From Thiodiazotropha sp040506975 (GTDB taxonomy: Bacteria > Pseudomonadota > Gammaproteobacteria > Chromatiales > Chromatiaceae), in the NCBI GenBank assembly GCA_965211775.1, contig OZ242974.1:496001-560000 (forward strand): a DNA stretch of 64,000 bases. The letters run 5' to 3'. Made by a program: the position numbers and the translations under genes. Positions 1-9,349 of the stretch are shown in pieces. The notes under the pieces were generated by a model. It saw nothing but the letters and a program-made list of their open reading frames with translations. It was not told where the DNA came from and did not search any database. How positions within the stretch are numbered: the stretch's first letter is position 1; each line of letters starts with the position of its first letter.

Positions 1-1016
1 TCCATGTCACCACGGGCGCAGTAGAGGTCATCGTAAAGGCGCTGTTTGTCGCCGGCCAGGTTGGTGACGATGAAGCGTGGATTTGGCCCCTTGTCGGTGA
101 CCTCCAGTTTGGCGATCACCTTGCGACGCGTCTTCCAGGTGCTGGCGGCATAGTGAAACTGAAAGAATTCCCGCATCTTCATGCCGGTTCGCTTCGCCAG
201 TTCCTCAACCCACTGCATGGGCTCACGGATACACCGCAGCAAGGCGTCATTCTTGGCGATGCCCACGATATAGCCCACAGCGTTGCGCTCGCACCAGCTG
301 AGCATGTGGTGACGGCAAAAGCCGCTATCGCCCCGAAAGATGATACGCACTTCAGGCCAAGCCCGGCGCAGGCGTTTGACCAACAGCGCCAGAATCGCCC
401 AGGCATGCTTGGGCGCATCGATCCGGCTGGGCCGCAGATAACTCACCAGCAGTTGATCGCCACAAAAGACATACAGGGGCAGGAAGCAGTAGTGATCGTA
501 GTAGCCGTGAAAGAAGCGGCCTTCCTGGCGGCCATGCACCGGATCATCCGTGGCGTCGAAATCCAGGATCAGCTCATCGGGTGGTGCATCATATGAGGCA
601 ATGAACTGCTCGAGCAGTAGGTTGTGGACATCAACGGCAACCCGGCGATCGACCCGGCTCTCCAGCCGACAAAGTGTCGACTGGCTGCCCAGTACCTCCT
701 CGCGTTCGATCGAGCTCTGTAGGGCCGGGTCGGTGCGTAGTGTCTGATGGTCGTTCAGATCTTCATAACCCAGGCAGAGCCCATAGACTCGCTGGCGCAA
801 CAGGCTCAACTGGCTGTGTTCAATATAGCGGGGATCTCGCGGGTCGGGGATGACCGCATCAACCGCCTCGAGCAATCCCAGACGCCTGTCGATCTCACGC
901 AGCAGCAACACGCCGCCGTCCGAGGTGATATCGCCACCGGAAAACTCGGCTTGAACCTTACGGCGTTTTAGGGCTGGAAAATCAAAGGCAGTCTGGGTAC
1001 AGTTTGTCACAGGCAA
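1..1016 (-). CDS. IS1380-family transposase (C-terminus outside window)
   Basis: DDE transposase of the IS1380 family. About the first 338 of 439 codons are present, and alignment with the copy at 45128-46447 is colinear without gaps. One visible difference from the other copies is Ser instead of Asn in the motif Leu-Glu-Asn-Arg-Val-Asp near residue 130. The start is a TTG at 1016, with an alternative GTG two codons later, directly after the AT-rich left end that carries the element's own promoter region. The reading frame is open throughout, so this copy may be active if its missing end is intact. Confidence 0.9.
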   Translation of the reverse strand, partial: MPVTNCTQTAFDFPALKRRKVQAEFSGGDITSDGGVLLLREIDRRLGLLEAVDAVIPDPRDPRYIEHSQLSLLRQRVYGLCLGYEDLNDHQTLRTDPALQSSIEREEVLGSQSTLCRLESRVDRRVAVDVHNLLLEQFIASYDAPPDELILDFDATDDPVHGRQEGRFFHGYYDHYCFLPLYVFCGDQLLVSYLRPSRIDAPKHAWAILALLVKRLRRAWPEVRIIFRGDSGFCRHHMLSWCERNAVGYIVGIAKNDALLRCIREPMQWVEELAKRTGMKMREFFQFHYAASTWKTRRKVIAKLEVTDKGPNPRFIVTNLAGDKQRLYDDLYCARGDM

Positions 1017-1097
1017 AATCCTTTCGATTACAGTGTAAGCAACTGAATTATATCGAAGTATCAGGATTTTGCCTTTTTAATGCGTGAAATATTGGGG
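1..1097 (-). mobile_element. IS1380-family insertion sequence, copy A (cut by window start)
   Basis: This is the transposase-start end of an element found complete three more times in the window (each 1568 bp). The terminal inverted repeat reads CCCCAATATTTCACGCATT on the transposase strand and ends at 1097. It is followed by CTAG at 1098-1101, which by analogy with the other copies should be one side of a 4-bp target duplication. The far end lies outside the window, so the second side cannot be checked. Confidence 0.9.
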
Positions 1098-1175
1098 CTA
1101 GGTCAACGCCTGCAGGCGCTGGATCCATCGCCGCTGCAACCTGGCGAAACTGAACCTCCTCCACCGCACTATTGA
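1098..1175 (+). pseudogene. Possible C-terminal remnant of a gene cut by the IS1380 copy
   Basis: Immediately beside the IS end there is an open frame (CTA GGT CAA CGC CTG CAG ...) running 25 codons to a TGA at 1173-1175. It encodes a proline-rich tail ending Pro-Pro-Pro-Pro-His-Tyr. Third-position composition resembles the neighbouring genes. The stretch is too short to identify a family, and the rest of the gene would lie beyond the left window edge. It could equally be chance reading of intergenic DNA. Confidence 0.3.
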
Positions 1176-1183
1176 TAATATTT

Positions 1184-2212
1184 CCTGATTACCCCTAAAC
1201 CTCAGCCATTCTCAAGAGGCGATATGGCATAGGTGGAGTGCGAAGAGCGGCAAAAAGCAATCGTTCAATCATGGCGGGTAAATCGAAACGGCGGTTAAAC
1301 CGATATTCGAACTCAGCAAGATAACGCGACACATGTTTATCTCGAATCACATGAAAAGTACCCAACAGACTGTTTTTGACATTACCCAACATCGTGTTTA
1401 CCCATTTGAAGCACGAATACTGGACACTTTGGCGCCCACCACCCGTCACCATGGGGTTATGATGGCAATCAGCGGTTGTCACGCCACTAAAGCACCAAAG
1501 CCCATCGGTAAAGACTTCGCTGCCAGGCATCAAGCAGGAGCGGGCGTAGCGGGCGATTTCACGTTTGCGGAAGCCCCTTACACGACGCAGTTGAATTTTC
1601 ATGGGCCTGCCGTCCCGCGTCGTCTCAACAGCAGCTACGAAAGGGATTTTGTTGCGCGACCCACGACCACGCTTACCGGCTTGCTCGCCTCCGAGATAAG
1701 CATCATCCAATTCGATGCGACCGGCCAGTTTTTTTCCACGCTCACGTTCCATCATCACCTGCATCAACTTATGCTTGAGTCGCCAGGCCGTATTGTAGTT
1801 CACCCCGATTTCGCGGGAAAGTTGCAGCGCCGAGATACTTTTCTTGCGTTGGGTCAACAGATAGATCGCAAGAAACCACGTTCTCAGCGGCAGCTTGGTG
1901 CCATGGAAGATGCTGCCGGCGGTCAGGGAAGTCTGATGATGGCACTTGTGACATTGATATATCTGACGCTTTTTGAGTTCACAGCCTGTTGTGTTGCCGC
2001 ACTCAGGGCAGACATAGCCCGTCGGCCAGCGCAAATCATACAATGCCTGTCGACACTGATCCTCGGTCCCATATTGTTCCAGAAAATCGTGCAAACCAAG
2101 ACCTTTTTGAAATTGAATAGTATTTCTCGGCATGATGAAATCCTCTTTTATTCAGTAGGTTCCATTATGCTTGCACCACAGGCTCAATAGCTGAGCCTCA
2201 TGAGTAATCAGG
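1184..2212 (-). mobile_element. IS1595-family insertion sequence, copy A
   Basis: A 1029-bp element with inverted ends: the left end starts CCTGATTACCCCTAAACC and the right end, read inward, starts CCTGATTACTCATGAGG. It is flanked by a perfect 8-bp target duplication, TAATATTT, at 1176-1183 and 2213-2220. The 8-bp duplication is characteristic of the IS1595 family. A near-identical copy sits at 20789-21817. It lies just upstream of the phospholipase D-like gene and may have replaced or separated part of that gene's promoter. Confidence 0.95.
1195..2133 (-). CDS. IS1595-family transposase
   Basis: 312-residue transposase. The N-terminus has a zinc ribbon (Cys-Pro-Glu-Cys near residue 43, Cys-His-Lys-Cys near residue 60), followed by a helix-turn-helix-like segment and the catalytic core. 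Acidic residues are visible in ELDDAYLGGE and EVFTDGLWCF, and there is a downstream NTMLGNVKNS segment. The length equals the copy at 20800-21738. The two proteins differ at only a few residues (His/Arg in the second zinc knuckle, Phe/Leu in LRTW(F/L)LA, Val/Glu in SG(V/E)TTADC, Val/Ala in FH(V/A)IRD). Both frames are intact. Confidence 0.95.
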   Translation of the reverse strand: MPRNTIQFQKGLGLHDFLEQYGTEDQCRQALYDLRWPTGYVCPECGNTTGCELKKRQIYQCHKCHHQTSLTAGSIFHGTKLPLRTWFLAIYLLTQRKKSISALQLSREIGVNYNTAWRLKHKLMQVMMERERGKKLAGRIELDDAYLGGEQAGKRGRGSRNKIPFVAAVETTRDGRPMKIQLRRVRGFRKREIARYARSCLMPGSEVFTDGLWCFSGVTTADCHHNPMVTGGGRQSVQYSCFKWVNTMLGNVKNSLLGTFHVIRDKHVSRYLAEFEYRFNRRFDLPAMIERLLFAALRTPPMPYRLLRMAEV

Positions 2213-2258
2213 TAATATTTTGATGGAGGTCGATTCGATAAACAGCGCGACAGCAGGG

Positions 2259-3767
2259 ATGGTATTTAAACTCAAACAGATTTTACCAAACCCTGGGCTG
2301 TCCATCTGTCATCTGCTTGGCTTTCTGTTACTGCTCCTGCAGACATCATTCGTGCAAGCCGGCATGTTGGATAGCGTGACTCAGGCTGCAAAGCAGCATC
2401 CCGGAAAAAGCGCGGTTTACGTCCTGGAGAAAGGAGAAGAGTCCCTTTTAACAAGGGCATGGCTTACAGAAGCTGTTGATAAAACCATCGATGTTCAATA
2501 TTTTATCTGGAGCACCGACAATATCGGGACCTTGGCCAGCGAACGCCTGCTCAGTGCCGCCGAACGAGGCGCCAGGATACGGGTCATCGTCGATGACCTC
2601 TTGATCGACGCCGAACCGGTGACAATGCTTTCACTGGATGCCCATCCTAACATCCAGATCAAGGTCTATAATCCCGTGCATTCCGTGGGCACCGGCTTTT
2701 GGGCCCGTGTATGGCACCTGATCACAGACTTCCGAGGCTCCAACCAACGCATGCATGACAAGGTGGTGATCTACGATCAGACTGTGGCCATCACCGGCGG
2801 CCGCAATATGGCCGATGAGTATTACGATTACGATCATGCCTATAATTTCCGCGACCGGGATGTCATGGTTGTCGGGTCCGTACTACCGAAGATACAACAA
2901 AGCTTCAATCTCTTCTGGGAGAGTCCACTCTCCGTTTCCCTCGACATCCTGTTGGCAGAGGAGAAACAGCGATTGACGGCAAAGCAGATTGACGACTATC
3001 TCGATTGGTTAGGCCAATATGCCCAAAATCCACAGAATTTCACCTCTGAAGTCCGCCATGCCATCACCGGCATGGGTAAGCGCGCCGAAAAAATCTTTGC
3101 CGGGATGCAGTGGGCCAGTGTGGACTACCTCCACGATATTCCCGGCAAAAACAGCCAAACCCATCAGCTCGATGGCGGCGGACAATCCACTACCTCCCTC
3201 ATCAATCTATTGTCGGAAGCCAAGCGCCAGATTCTGATAGAAAGCCCTTATCTGATCATGCCGGAAGGGGGCTTCGAATTTTTTTCCGAAATGTTGGATA
3301 GAGGTATCGAAATTGCCATCGTCACTAACTCCCTCGAATCCACAGATAATCTGCAGGCCCATTCGGGGTACCAAAAGCAGAAACAAAGGCTGCTCGATCT
3401 CGGCATCAAGATCTACGAATTCCGGTCTAAACCAGCTATCTATCGGCGACTGATCGATCGCCATGAACAACTGGGCAAGGAGGTGCCGATATTTGCCTTG
3501 CATGCCAAGTCAATGGTCATCGACGACCGTATTACCTATATCGGAACCTTCAATTTCGACCCAAGATCAGCAAACCTGAACACGGAAGTAGGACTCGTAA
3601 TACGCGATGAGAGGATTGCGCAACAGGTAGCGCAGGCGATCCGTCAGGACATGGCGACTGAAAATAGCTGGGAAGCAAATTTATCCGATCAGCAGCAAGA
3701 TGTCGGATATTTGAAAAGACTGAAAGTAAATCTCTGGGGTTTACTGCCTTTGGAACCCATACTCTGA
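2259..3767 (+). CDS. Secreted phospholipase D / cardiolipin synthase-like protein
   Basis: A two-domain PLD-superfamily protein of about 502 residues. The first HKD motif is at residue 166 (HDKVVIYD followed by GGRNMADEY) and the second at residue 415 (HAKSMVIDD followed by GTFNFDPRS). Each has the His, Lys and Asp expected of a phosphatidyl-transfer or phosphodiester-cleaving enzyme. The N-terminus from the ATG at 2259 is a short basic stretch followed by a long Leu-rich segment ending in Val-Gln-Ala-Gly, so export or anchoring on the outer face of the inner membrane is likely. An upstream in-frame ATG at 2223 is possible, but no good ribosome-binding site favours either start. The 5' flank was disturbed by the IS1595 insertion ending at 2212. 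Substrate is unproven. Confidence 0.85.
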   Translation: MVFKLKQILPNPGLSICHLLGFLLLLLQTSFVQAGMLDSVTQAAKQHPGKSAVYVLEKGEESLLTRAWLTEAVDKTIDVQYFIWSTDNIGTLASERLLSAAERGARIRVIVDDLLIDAEPVTMLSLDAHPNIQIKVYNPVHSVGTGFWARVWHLITDFRGSNQRMHDKVVIYDQTVAITGGRNMADEYYDYDHAYNFRDRDVMVVGSVLPKIQQSFNLFWESPLSVSLDILLAEEKQRLTAKQIDDYLDWLGQYAQNPQNFTSEVRHAITGMGKRAEKIFAGMQWASVDYLHDIPGKNSQTHQLDGGGQSTTSLINLLSEAKRQILIESPYLIMPEGGFEFFSEMLDRGIEIAIVTNSLESTDNLQAHSGYQKQKQRLLDLGIKIYEFRSKPAIYRRLIDRHEQLGKEVPIFALHAKSMVIDDRITYIGTFNFDPRSANLNTEVGLVIRDERIAQQVAQAIRQDMATENSWEANLSDQQQDVGYLKRLKVNLWGLLPLEPIL

Positions 3768-3806
3768 CCGATGGCTAGTTAGCATTGGAAACCCGTTTGG
3801 CACCAA

Positions 3807-4928
3807 TCAACGTTTCTCGAGAATCACGCTACCCACCGAGTAACCGGCACCAAAGGAGCTCAACACCCCCTTATCACCTGACACTAAATCATCACTATAC
3901 AGATGAAAAGCGATAACCGATCCCGCAGAGCTGGTATTGGCATAGCGGTCGAGAATAATCGGCAACTCCTGTGTATCAGGATCACGACCTAGCAGTTTCT
4001 TGGCTGCAAAAAGGTTCATCGTCAGATTGGCCTGATGCAGCCAGAGGCGCTTTAGATCCGCCACCTCCAGTTGCATCTCTTGTAAATGTTCATGGATCAC
4101 ACGGCCGACCAAAGGCAGCAACTCCTTGAACACTTTGCGGCCATTCTGCCTGAACAGCTTATCACTGTTGTCCCGTGTCTCAGGATGGCAATTGTTCAAA
4201 AAGCCAAAGTTGTTGCGGATATTGTTTGAGAACTCGGTCTTAAACTTGGTACCGAGTATGTGGAATGCCCTGTCTGACCGACACCCCTCTTCGGCTTCGA
4301 CAACGACAGCGGTGGCAACATCTCCAAAAATAAAGTGACTGTCGCGATCTCGAAAATTCAGATGAGCCGAGGTGACCTCAGGATTGATTACCAGCGCACA
4401 ACGGGCCGCACCCGAGCGTATCGCATCCGCAGCAGCCCCTATACCGAAGGTGGCTGATGAGCAGGCCACATTCATATCATAGGCATAACCTGAGCAATCC
4501 AGATGGTGCTGGATCTCGATGGCGATGGCCGGGTAGGCGCGCTGCAGATTGGAACAGGCCACGATCACTAGATCGACCTCCTGCGCTTCACGGCTTGCGC
4601 TCTCCAGCGCCTGCTTGGCAGCGGCCACACCAATTTCACTAAGCAGGCACAGCTCCTCATCCGCCCTTTCAGGGATATTCGGACGCATCAGCTGAGGGTC
4701 GAGAATACCCTCTTTATCAACAACAAAACGGCTCTTGATACCTGAAGCCTTGACGATGAAGTCGCTACTCGAATATTCCAACGAGGCCAACCTTCCTGCG
4801 GCTATCTCATCACTATGCTGAGCGTTGTACAGATCAACATATTGATTGAATGTCTGCACCAATTCTTCATTACTGATGCTGTAAGGCGGGGTGTAGAGTC
4901 CACTTCCACTTATAACGATATCAGTCAC
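3807..4928 (-). CDS. Beta-ketoacyl-ACP synthase III-type (FabH-like) thiolase-fold enzyme
   Basis: A 373-residue condensing enzyme of the FabH class. The Cys-His-Asn triad is visible: Cys156 in NVACSSATFG, His298 in WLHQANL and Asn331 in RYANTSSAGS. It is longer than classical FabH (about 317) and carries an N-terminal insertion between residues 25 and 60. This matches the longer gammaproteobacterial FabH-like group that primes fatty-acid synthesis or diverts acyl-CoA from beta-oxidation. It stands alone: the gene converges with the phospholipase gene and has no fab genes beside it, so it is not the fab-operon housekeeping copy by context. Acyl-CoA preference cannot be read from sequence. Confidence 0.85.
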   Translation of the reverse strand: MTDIVISGSGLYTPPYSISNEELVQTFNQYVDLYNAQHSDEIAAGRLASLEYSSSDFIVKASGIKSRFVVDKEGILDPQLMRPNIPERADEELCLLSEIGVAAAKQALESASREAQEVDLVIVACSNLQRAYPAIAIEIQHHLDCSGYAYDMNVACSSATFGIGAAADAIRSGAARCALVINPEVTSAHLNFRDRDSHFIFGDVATAVVVEAEEGCRSDRAFHILGTKFKTEFSNNIRNNFGFLNNCHPETRDNSDKLFRQNGRKVFKELLPLVGRVIHEHLQEMQLEVADLKRLWLHQANLTMNLFAAKKLLGRDPDTQELPIILDRYANTSSAGSVIAFHLYSDDLVSGDKGVLSSFGAGYSVGSVILEKR

Positions 4929-5019
4929 TCCTGCACCTCAATTCTATAGATGAAAAACCACTTCTGGATTATTGCCACTGAAGTTACTTCATCATCGATT
5001 CGATATTGATCCATGGGAT

Positions 5020-5292
5020 TCAATCGCCGGCATAGAGATCCACGTCCAGCTTCGGTGGCATCTGGAGGTAGTATCCCTGGGCAAGCAGATTAGCCCTTAC
5101 CACCGCAACATCCTCACGCGCGAGTTTTCTCTGTTCAGTCAATGTTATCTCCGTGACCTGCACCGGTTTGCCGAAACGCTGCAGCAGGGCTTCGGGCACA
5201 CGGGAAAAATCATCTTCCCTGGTGATGTACAGGTACATCTCATCCTTGCGGGGGCTGCGGTAGATCCAGCAGGGCAGCTCGGACACAGTCAC
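5020..5292 (-). CDS. ycgL: YcgL-domain small protein
   Basis: A 90-residue protein of the YcgL family, recognisable from CWIYRSPRKDEMYLYI near the start, the DDFSRVPEALL segment and the closing QGYYLQMPP. The molecular role of the family is not established. The GTG start at 5292 shares its G with the TAG stop of the upstream phosphorylase gene, suggesting translational coupling. A second in-frame GTG two codons later (5286) is an alternative. A longer in-frame upstream extension exists only because it runs over the end of the phosphorylase gene. Confidence 0.85.
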   Translation of the reverse strand: MTVSELPCWIYRSPRKDEMYLYITREDDFSRVPEALLQRFGKPVQVTEITLTEQRKLAREDVAVVRANLLAQGYYLQMPPKLDVDLYAGD

Positions 5293-7802
5293 TATTCGGC
5301 TTCGATAACGGACGGTATCGATGTCTGATTCAAGCGCCAGATATCCCGATTGTACTCCTGGATTGTCCGGTCTGTGGAGAAGCGGCCGCTCTTTGCGCTG
5401 TTCACTATGCTCATACGGTTCCACTGCCGCTGGTCGAGATAGGCTTTTGCCGCCTTTTCCTGAGCGTCGATGTAACTACGGAAGTCAGCGGCCGTCATCC
5501 AGGGATCGTAGGGATTGCATATCGACTCGATAACAGGATCGAAAATACCGGGCTCGAACTGGTTGAAGTAGCCGCTCTCCAGCAGCTGCATCACCCGTTT
5601 AAAATCACTGTCCTGATCGATAATTCGGTTGGGCATATAATGATGGCGCATTGCCTCCACTTCTTCGCTGGTAAGGCCGAAAAGAATGAAGTTGGATTCA
5701 CCGACCTCCTCGAGGATCTCTATATTGGCGCCATCCAGTGTGCCGATGGTCACTGCACCGTTCATCATAAACTTCATATTGCCGGTGCCGGACGCCTCTT
5801 TGCCGGCAGTGGATATCTGCTCCGAAAGGTCGCTACCCGGCGCGATCACCTCCATCGCCGAAACCCGGTAGTTGGGTAGAAAAGCGACCTTCAGAAGATC
5901 GCCCACCTGGTAGTCATTGTTCACCACCCTGGCGACACTGTTGACAAGCTTGATGATAAGTTTGGCCATCTGATATCCGGGGGCCGCCTTACCACCGATC
6001 AGCACACAGCGCTTGGTCCAGTTTTTTGTGTCACCCGCCTTGATACGATTATAGAGGTGGATGACATGGAGGATATTCAGTAACTGGCGTTTATACTCAT
6101 GGATACGCTTCACCTGTACATCAAACATGGCATCACAGTCAAAGCTCACGTTGCAATCGATCTTCACCAAATCCGCCAGGCGCTGCTTGTTTTCCTGTTT
6201 CACCTGCTGCCATTTGCGTTGGAATGAGGCATTCTCAGCATGGGTTAGCAACTGCTCGAGAACCGGCAGATCAGAGATCCAGCCATTGCCTACTGTCTCA
6301 TCGAGCAATTGGCGCAGAGCCGGGTTGCACGCGGCAAGCCAACGCCTCGGGGTGACGCCGTTGGTTTTATTGTTGAAGCGCTGCGGCCAGAATTCGTAGA
6401 AGTCATGGAACAGCCCCTGCTTCAACAACTCGGTATGCAGTGCGGCGACTCCATTGACGGAGAAACTGCCGACGATGGCCAGGTAGGCCATACGCACCAT
6501 CGACGTCTGGCCCTCTTCGATGATCGACATCCGCCGCAAACGGTCGGTATCGCCCGGCCAGCGCAGGGCCACATCACTTAGGAAACGGGCATTGATTTCG
6601 TAGATGATCTCCAGCAGCCTGGGCAACAGACACTCGAACAGCTTTACCGGCCAGCGCTCAAGCGCCTCGGGCAGAAGCGTATGGTTGGTATAGGCCATGG
6701 TGCTGCCGGTAATCTTCCAGGCCCGATCCCAAGAGAGGCCTTGCTCGTCCATCAGTTGACGCATCAATTCAGCGACAGAGACGCTGGGATGGGTATCGTT
6801 GAGCTGAAAACAGTTCTTGTCGGCGAAATCATCGAAACTGCCGTGGTTCTCCTTCCACTCACGGATGACATCCTTGATGCTCGCGGACGCCAGGAAGTAC
6901 TGCTGACGCAGCCTCAGTTCCTTGCCATTCTCACTGGCATCGTTCGGGTAGAGCACCATGGTGATGTGCTCAGCATCATTCTTCGCCTCAACCGCCTCGG
7001 TATAACTGCCGGCATTGAACTCATCCAGATTGAATTCATCCGTGGCCGCCGCTTTCCACAAGCGCAGGGTATTGACAGTGCCGTTGCGATAACCGGGCAC
7101 CGGCAGGTCATAGGGTACTGCCAGCACATCCTGGGTATCGACCCAACGCACGGAACCGTTGATATGTTCAGTATGGCCGCAAAATTTTATGCGTTGTGTA
7201 TACTCGGGACGCTCAAGCTCCCAGGGGTTGCCGTCCCGCAGCCAGTGATCGGGATCCTCAATCTGATGGCCGTTGGCGATATGCTGACGGAACATGCCAT
7301 ATTCGTAACGCAGCCCATACCCCCGCACCGGCAGTTCAAGCGTTGCGCAGCTGTCGAGAAAACAGGCGGCAAGGCGCCCCAGACCACCATTACCGAGTCC
7401 GGCATCGGGTTCACTCTCGCGAATATCATCCAGATTGACACCCAAGTCGATGAAAGCCTGGTTGACCTCTTCACTGACGTCCAGGTTGAGAATTGCGTTA
7501 CTCAGAGTACGCCCCATGAGAAACTCCAGCGAGAGGTAGAAGGTACGCTTGCAATCTTCGTTCTCGTAGGTGGAACGGGTGCGTTTCCAACGCTCAATCA
7601 ATCGGTCCCGAACCGCCAGCGCCAGGGCTTTATAGGGATAGTGGCTGGACGTGCAGTAATCGTCTCGTCCCAGTGTGTGGGCGAAGTAGCGGCGAAAATC
7701 GAATGAGATGGCCTCTGCATCCATGCCCAGCGGGGGCAAAGGAGCCAATGGATTGCAGGTCTGTTTCTTCGACTCGGCAGCGGAGGTCTCTCTGTTCGGC
7801 AT
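5292..7802 (-). CDS. glgP: Glycogen/starch/alpha-glucan phosphorylase
   Basis: Family GT35 phosphorylase of about 836 residues. It releases glucose-1-phosphate from alpha-1,4-glucan using pyridoxal phosphate. The cofactor-lysine signature EASGTGNMKF is present with the Lys near residue 677, as are the phosphorylase core segments GNGGLGRLAACFLDS and VQVKRIHEYKRQ. I chose the ATG at 7802 because GGAG lies seven bases upstream on the coding strand; an ATG at 7841 lacks such a site. It overlaps ycgL by one base. Together with glucokinase (55258) and phosphofructokinase (41611) it points to use of stored glucan. Confidence 0.95.
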   Translation of the reverse strand: MPNRETSAAESKKQTCNPLAPLPPLGMDAEAISFDFRRYFAHTLGRDDYCTSSHYPYKALALAVRDRLIERWKRTRSTYENEDCKRTFYLSLEFLMGRTLSNAILNLDVSEEVNQAFIDLGVNLDDIRESEPDAGLGNGGLGRLAACFLDSCATLELPVRGYGLRYEYGMFRQHIANGHQIEDPDHWLRDGNPWELERPEYTQRIKFCGHTEHINGSVRWVDTQDVLAVPYDLPVPGYRNGTVNTLRLWKAAATDEFNLDEFNAGSYTEAVEAKNDAEHITMVLYPNDASENGKELRLRQQYFLASASIKDVIREWKENHGSFDDFADKNCFQLNDTHPSVSVAELMRQLMDEQGLSWDRAWKITGSTMAYTNHTLLPEALERWPVKLFECLLPRLLEIIYEINARFLSDVALRWPGDTDRLRRMSIIEEGQTSMVRMAYLAIVGSFSVNGVAALHTELLKQGLFHDFYEFWPQRFNNKTNGVTPRRWLAACNPALRQLLDETVGNGWISDLPVLEQLLTHAENASFQRKWQQVKQENKQRLADLVKIDCNVSFDCDAMFDVQVKRIHEYKRQLLNILHVIHLYNRIKAGDTKNWTKRCVLIGGKAAPGYQMAKLIIKLVNSVARVVNNDYQVGDLLKVAFLPNYRVSAMEVIAPGSDLSEQISTAGKEASGTGNMKFMMNGAVTIGTLDGANIEILEEVGESNFILFGLTSEEVEAMRHHYMPNRIIDQDSDFKRVMQLLESGYFNQFEPGIFDPVIESICNPYDPWMTAADFRSYIDAQEKAAKAYLDQRQWNRMSIVNSAKSGRFSTDRTIQEYNRDIWRLNQTSIPSVIEAE

Positions 7803-7857
7803 AGTGCTCTCCACGAAATTTCGCAACCCGGTGTGCGCCATTCAAACCGGGGTTCAG

Positions 7858-7892
7858 CTAGGGCCTGTCAACACTCATCCAATCGGCCCTAG
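7858..7892. repeat. Short dispersed repeat (AGGGCCTG-family), compact palindromic-ended form
   Basis: Thirty-five bases bounded by CTAGGGCC and GGCCCTAG (8-bp inverted ends) with the core TGTCAACACTCATCCAATC between them. It lies in the 93-bp gap between the end of gltD and the start of the phosphorylase gene, 3 bases from the gltD stop codon. The same core recurs at 42763, 46993, 52442, 52547, 52811, 57748, 60370 and, degenerate, 60725. Confidence 0.85.
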
Positions 7893-7895
7893 ACA

Positions 7896-9347
7896 TTACC
7901 AGCGAGGCAGATCGGTGGTGCCCATTAGATATTCATCCACGGCTCTTGCAGCCTGGCGTCCCTCCCGGATCGCCCACACCACCAGGGATTGGCCGCGGCG
8001 CATATCACCGGCGACGAACACCCCGTCGATGGAGGTCTTATAGGCGTTAGCACCATCCGTATCAGCCTTGATGTTGCCGCGACCGTCCAGCTCCACACCC
8101 AACTCTTCGATCATGCCTTCGTGAACCGGATGGACAAAACCCATCGCCAGGGTCACCAGATCAGCCTTAAGCTCGAATTCGGAATCGGCGACTTCACTCA
8201 TTTTCCAGCTGCCGTTCTCATCCTTTTCCCATTCGACCTTGACGCATCGCACGCCTGCAAGATTGCCTTCGCCGTCATCGAGGAATGCCTTGGTGGCAAC
8301 CTGCCACATACGCTCACACCCCTCTTCCTGAGAGCTTGAGGTACGCATCTTATTTGGCCAATCCGGCCAAGTGGTGCCCTTGTTCTCCTTTTCAGGGGGT
8401 TGCGGCAGAATCTCCAGCTGGGTGACCGAAGCCGCGCCATGCCGGTTGGAGGTACCGATACAGTCAGACCCGGTATCACCACCACCGATGACGACAACAT
8501 GCTTGCCTTCTGCGGAGATGAAGTTATCCACCTTATCGCCCTGAACACGATGGCTGTTACTGCGCAGGAAATCCATCGCAAAATGAACGCCATTCAATTC
8601 ACGCCCGGGCATCGGCAGGTCACGGGGCTTCTCAGAGCCGCCGGTCAACAGAATCGCATCAAAGTCATCCAGCAATCGTTTGCTGGGAATATCGACACCC
8701 ACATGGATGCTTGTCTTGAACTCGACGCCTTCTGTTCGCATCTGGGCCATACGGCGGTCGATCACCTTTTTATCGAGCTTGAAGTCCGGGATGCCATAGC
8801 GTAACAGCCCGCCGATCCGGTTCTGTTTTTCAAACAGCACAACTGCGTGTCCCGCCCTGGCGAGCTGCTGCGCAGCGGCCATCCCAGCCGGTCCGGACCC
8901 GACAACCGCAATTCGCTTGCCACTTTTGTGATCGGCGATCTGGGGCTTGACCCATCCCTCGCTCCAGGCCTTCTCGATAATGCTGTACTCAATGGTCTTA
9001 ATGGTGACCGGTTCATCCTCAAGGTTCAGCGTACAGGCAGCTTCACAAGGTGCAGGACAGATGCGTCCGGTGAATTCAGGAAAGTTATTGGTGCTGTGCA
9101 GAACATCGATCGCTGCACGCCAGTCGCCACGGTAGACCAGGTCGTTCCAGTCGGGAATGATATTGTTTACCGGGCATCCGTTATGACAAAAGGGAATGCC
9201 GCAGTCCATGCAACGCGCTCCCTGCTGGCTGACATTCTCCTCGCTCAGCGGTATCACGAACTCATTGTAGTGGATGATACGATCCGCTACGGGCGCATAG
9301 GTCCTGTCCTGCCGAACAATCTCTTTAAAACCTGTTGGTTTACCCAT
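7896..9347 (-). CDS. gltD: Glutamate synthase (NADPH) small subunit
   Basis: 483-residue FAD/NADPH subunit of glutamate synthase, which passes electrons to the large subunit for glutamate formation from glutamine and 2-oxoglutarate. The N-terminal Cys cluster CMDCGIPFCHNGCP binds 4Fe-4S centres. The FAD Rossmann motif is VVGSGPAGMAAAQQLA, and the NADPH-binding motif is VIGGGDTGSDC. The ATG at 9347 follows the gltB stop by two bases, so the two are one transcription unit in the order gltB-gltD. Confidence 0.97.
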   Translation of the reverse strand: MGKPTGFKEIVRQDRTYAPVADRIIHYNEFVIPLSEENVSQQGARCMDCGIPFCHNGCPVNNIIPDWNDLVYRGDWRAAIDVLHSTNNFPEFTGRICPAPCEAACTLNLEDEPVTIKTIEYSIIEKAWSEGWVKPQIADHKSGKRIAVVGSGPAGMAAAQQLARAGHAVVLFEKQNRIGGLLRYGIPDFKLDKKVIDRRMAQMRTEGVEFKTSIHVGVDIPSKRLLDDFDAILLTGGSEKPRDLPMPGRELNGVHFAMDFLRSNSHRVQGDKVDNFISAEGKHVVVIGGGDTGSDCIGTSNRHGAASVTQLEILPQPPEKENKGTTWPDWPNKMRTSSSQEEGCERMWQVATKAFLDDGEGNLAGVRCVKVEWEKDENGSWKMSEVADSEFELKADLVTLAMGFVHPVHEGMIEELGVELDGRGNIKADTDGANAYKTSIDGVFVAGDMRRGQSLVVWAIREGRQAARAVDEYLMGTTDLPRW

Positions 9348-9349
9348 CT

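Noticed and set aside
1333..2190. 285-residue open frame opposite the IS1595 transposase
   Set aside because: It is antisense to an intact transposase and arises from its GC-rich codons; the equivalent frame in copy B is interrupted.
5020..5424. Longer form of YcgL starting at 5424
   Set aside because: The added N-terminal 44 residues are the 3' end of glgP read in another frame. The family starts at the CWIYRS segment, so the GTG at 5292 or 5286 is right.
6681..7706. 341-residue open frame opposite glgP
   Set aside because: It is fully antisense to the conserved phosphorylase gene, with no start signal or family resemblance.
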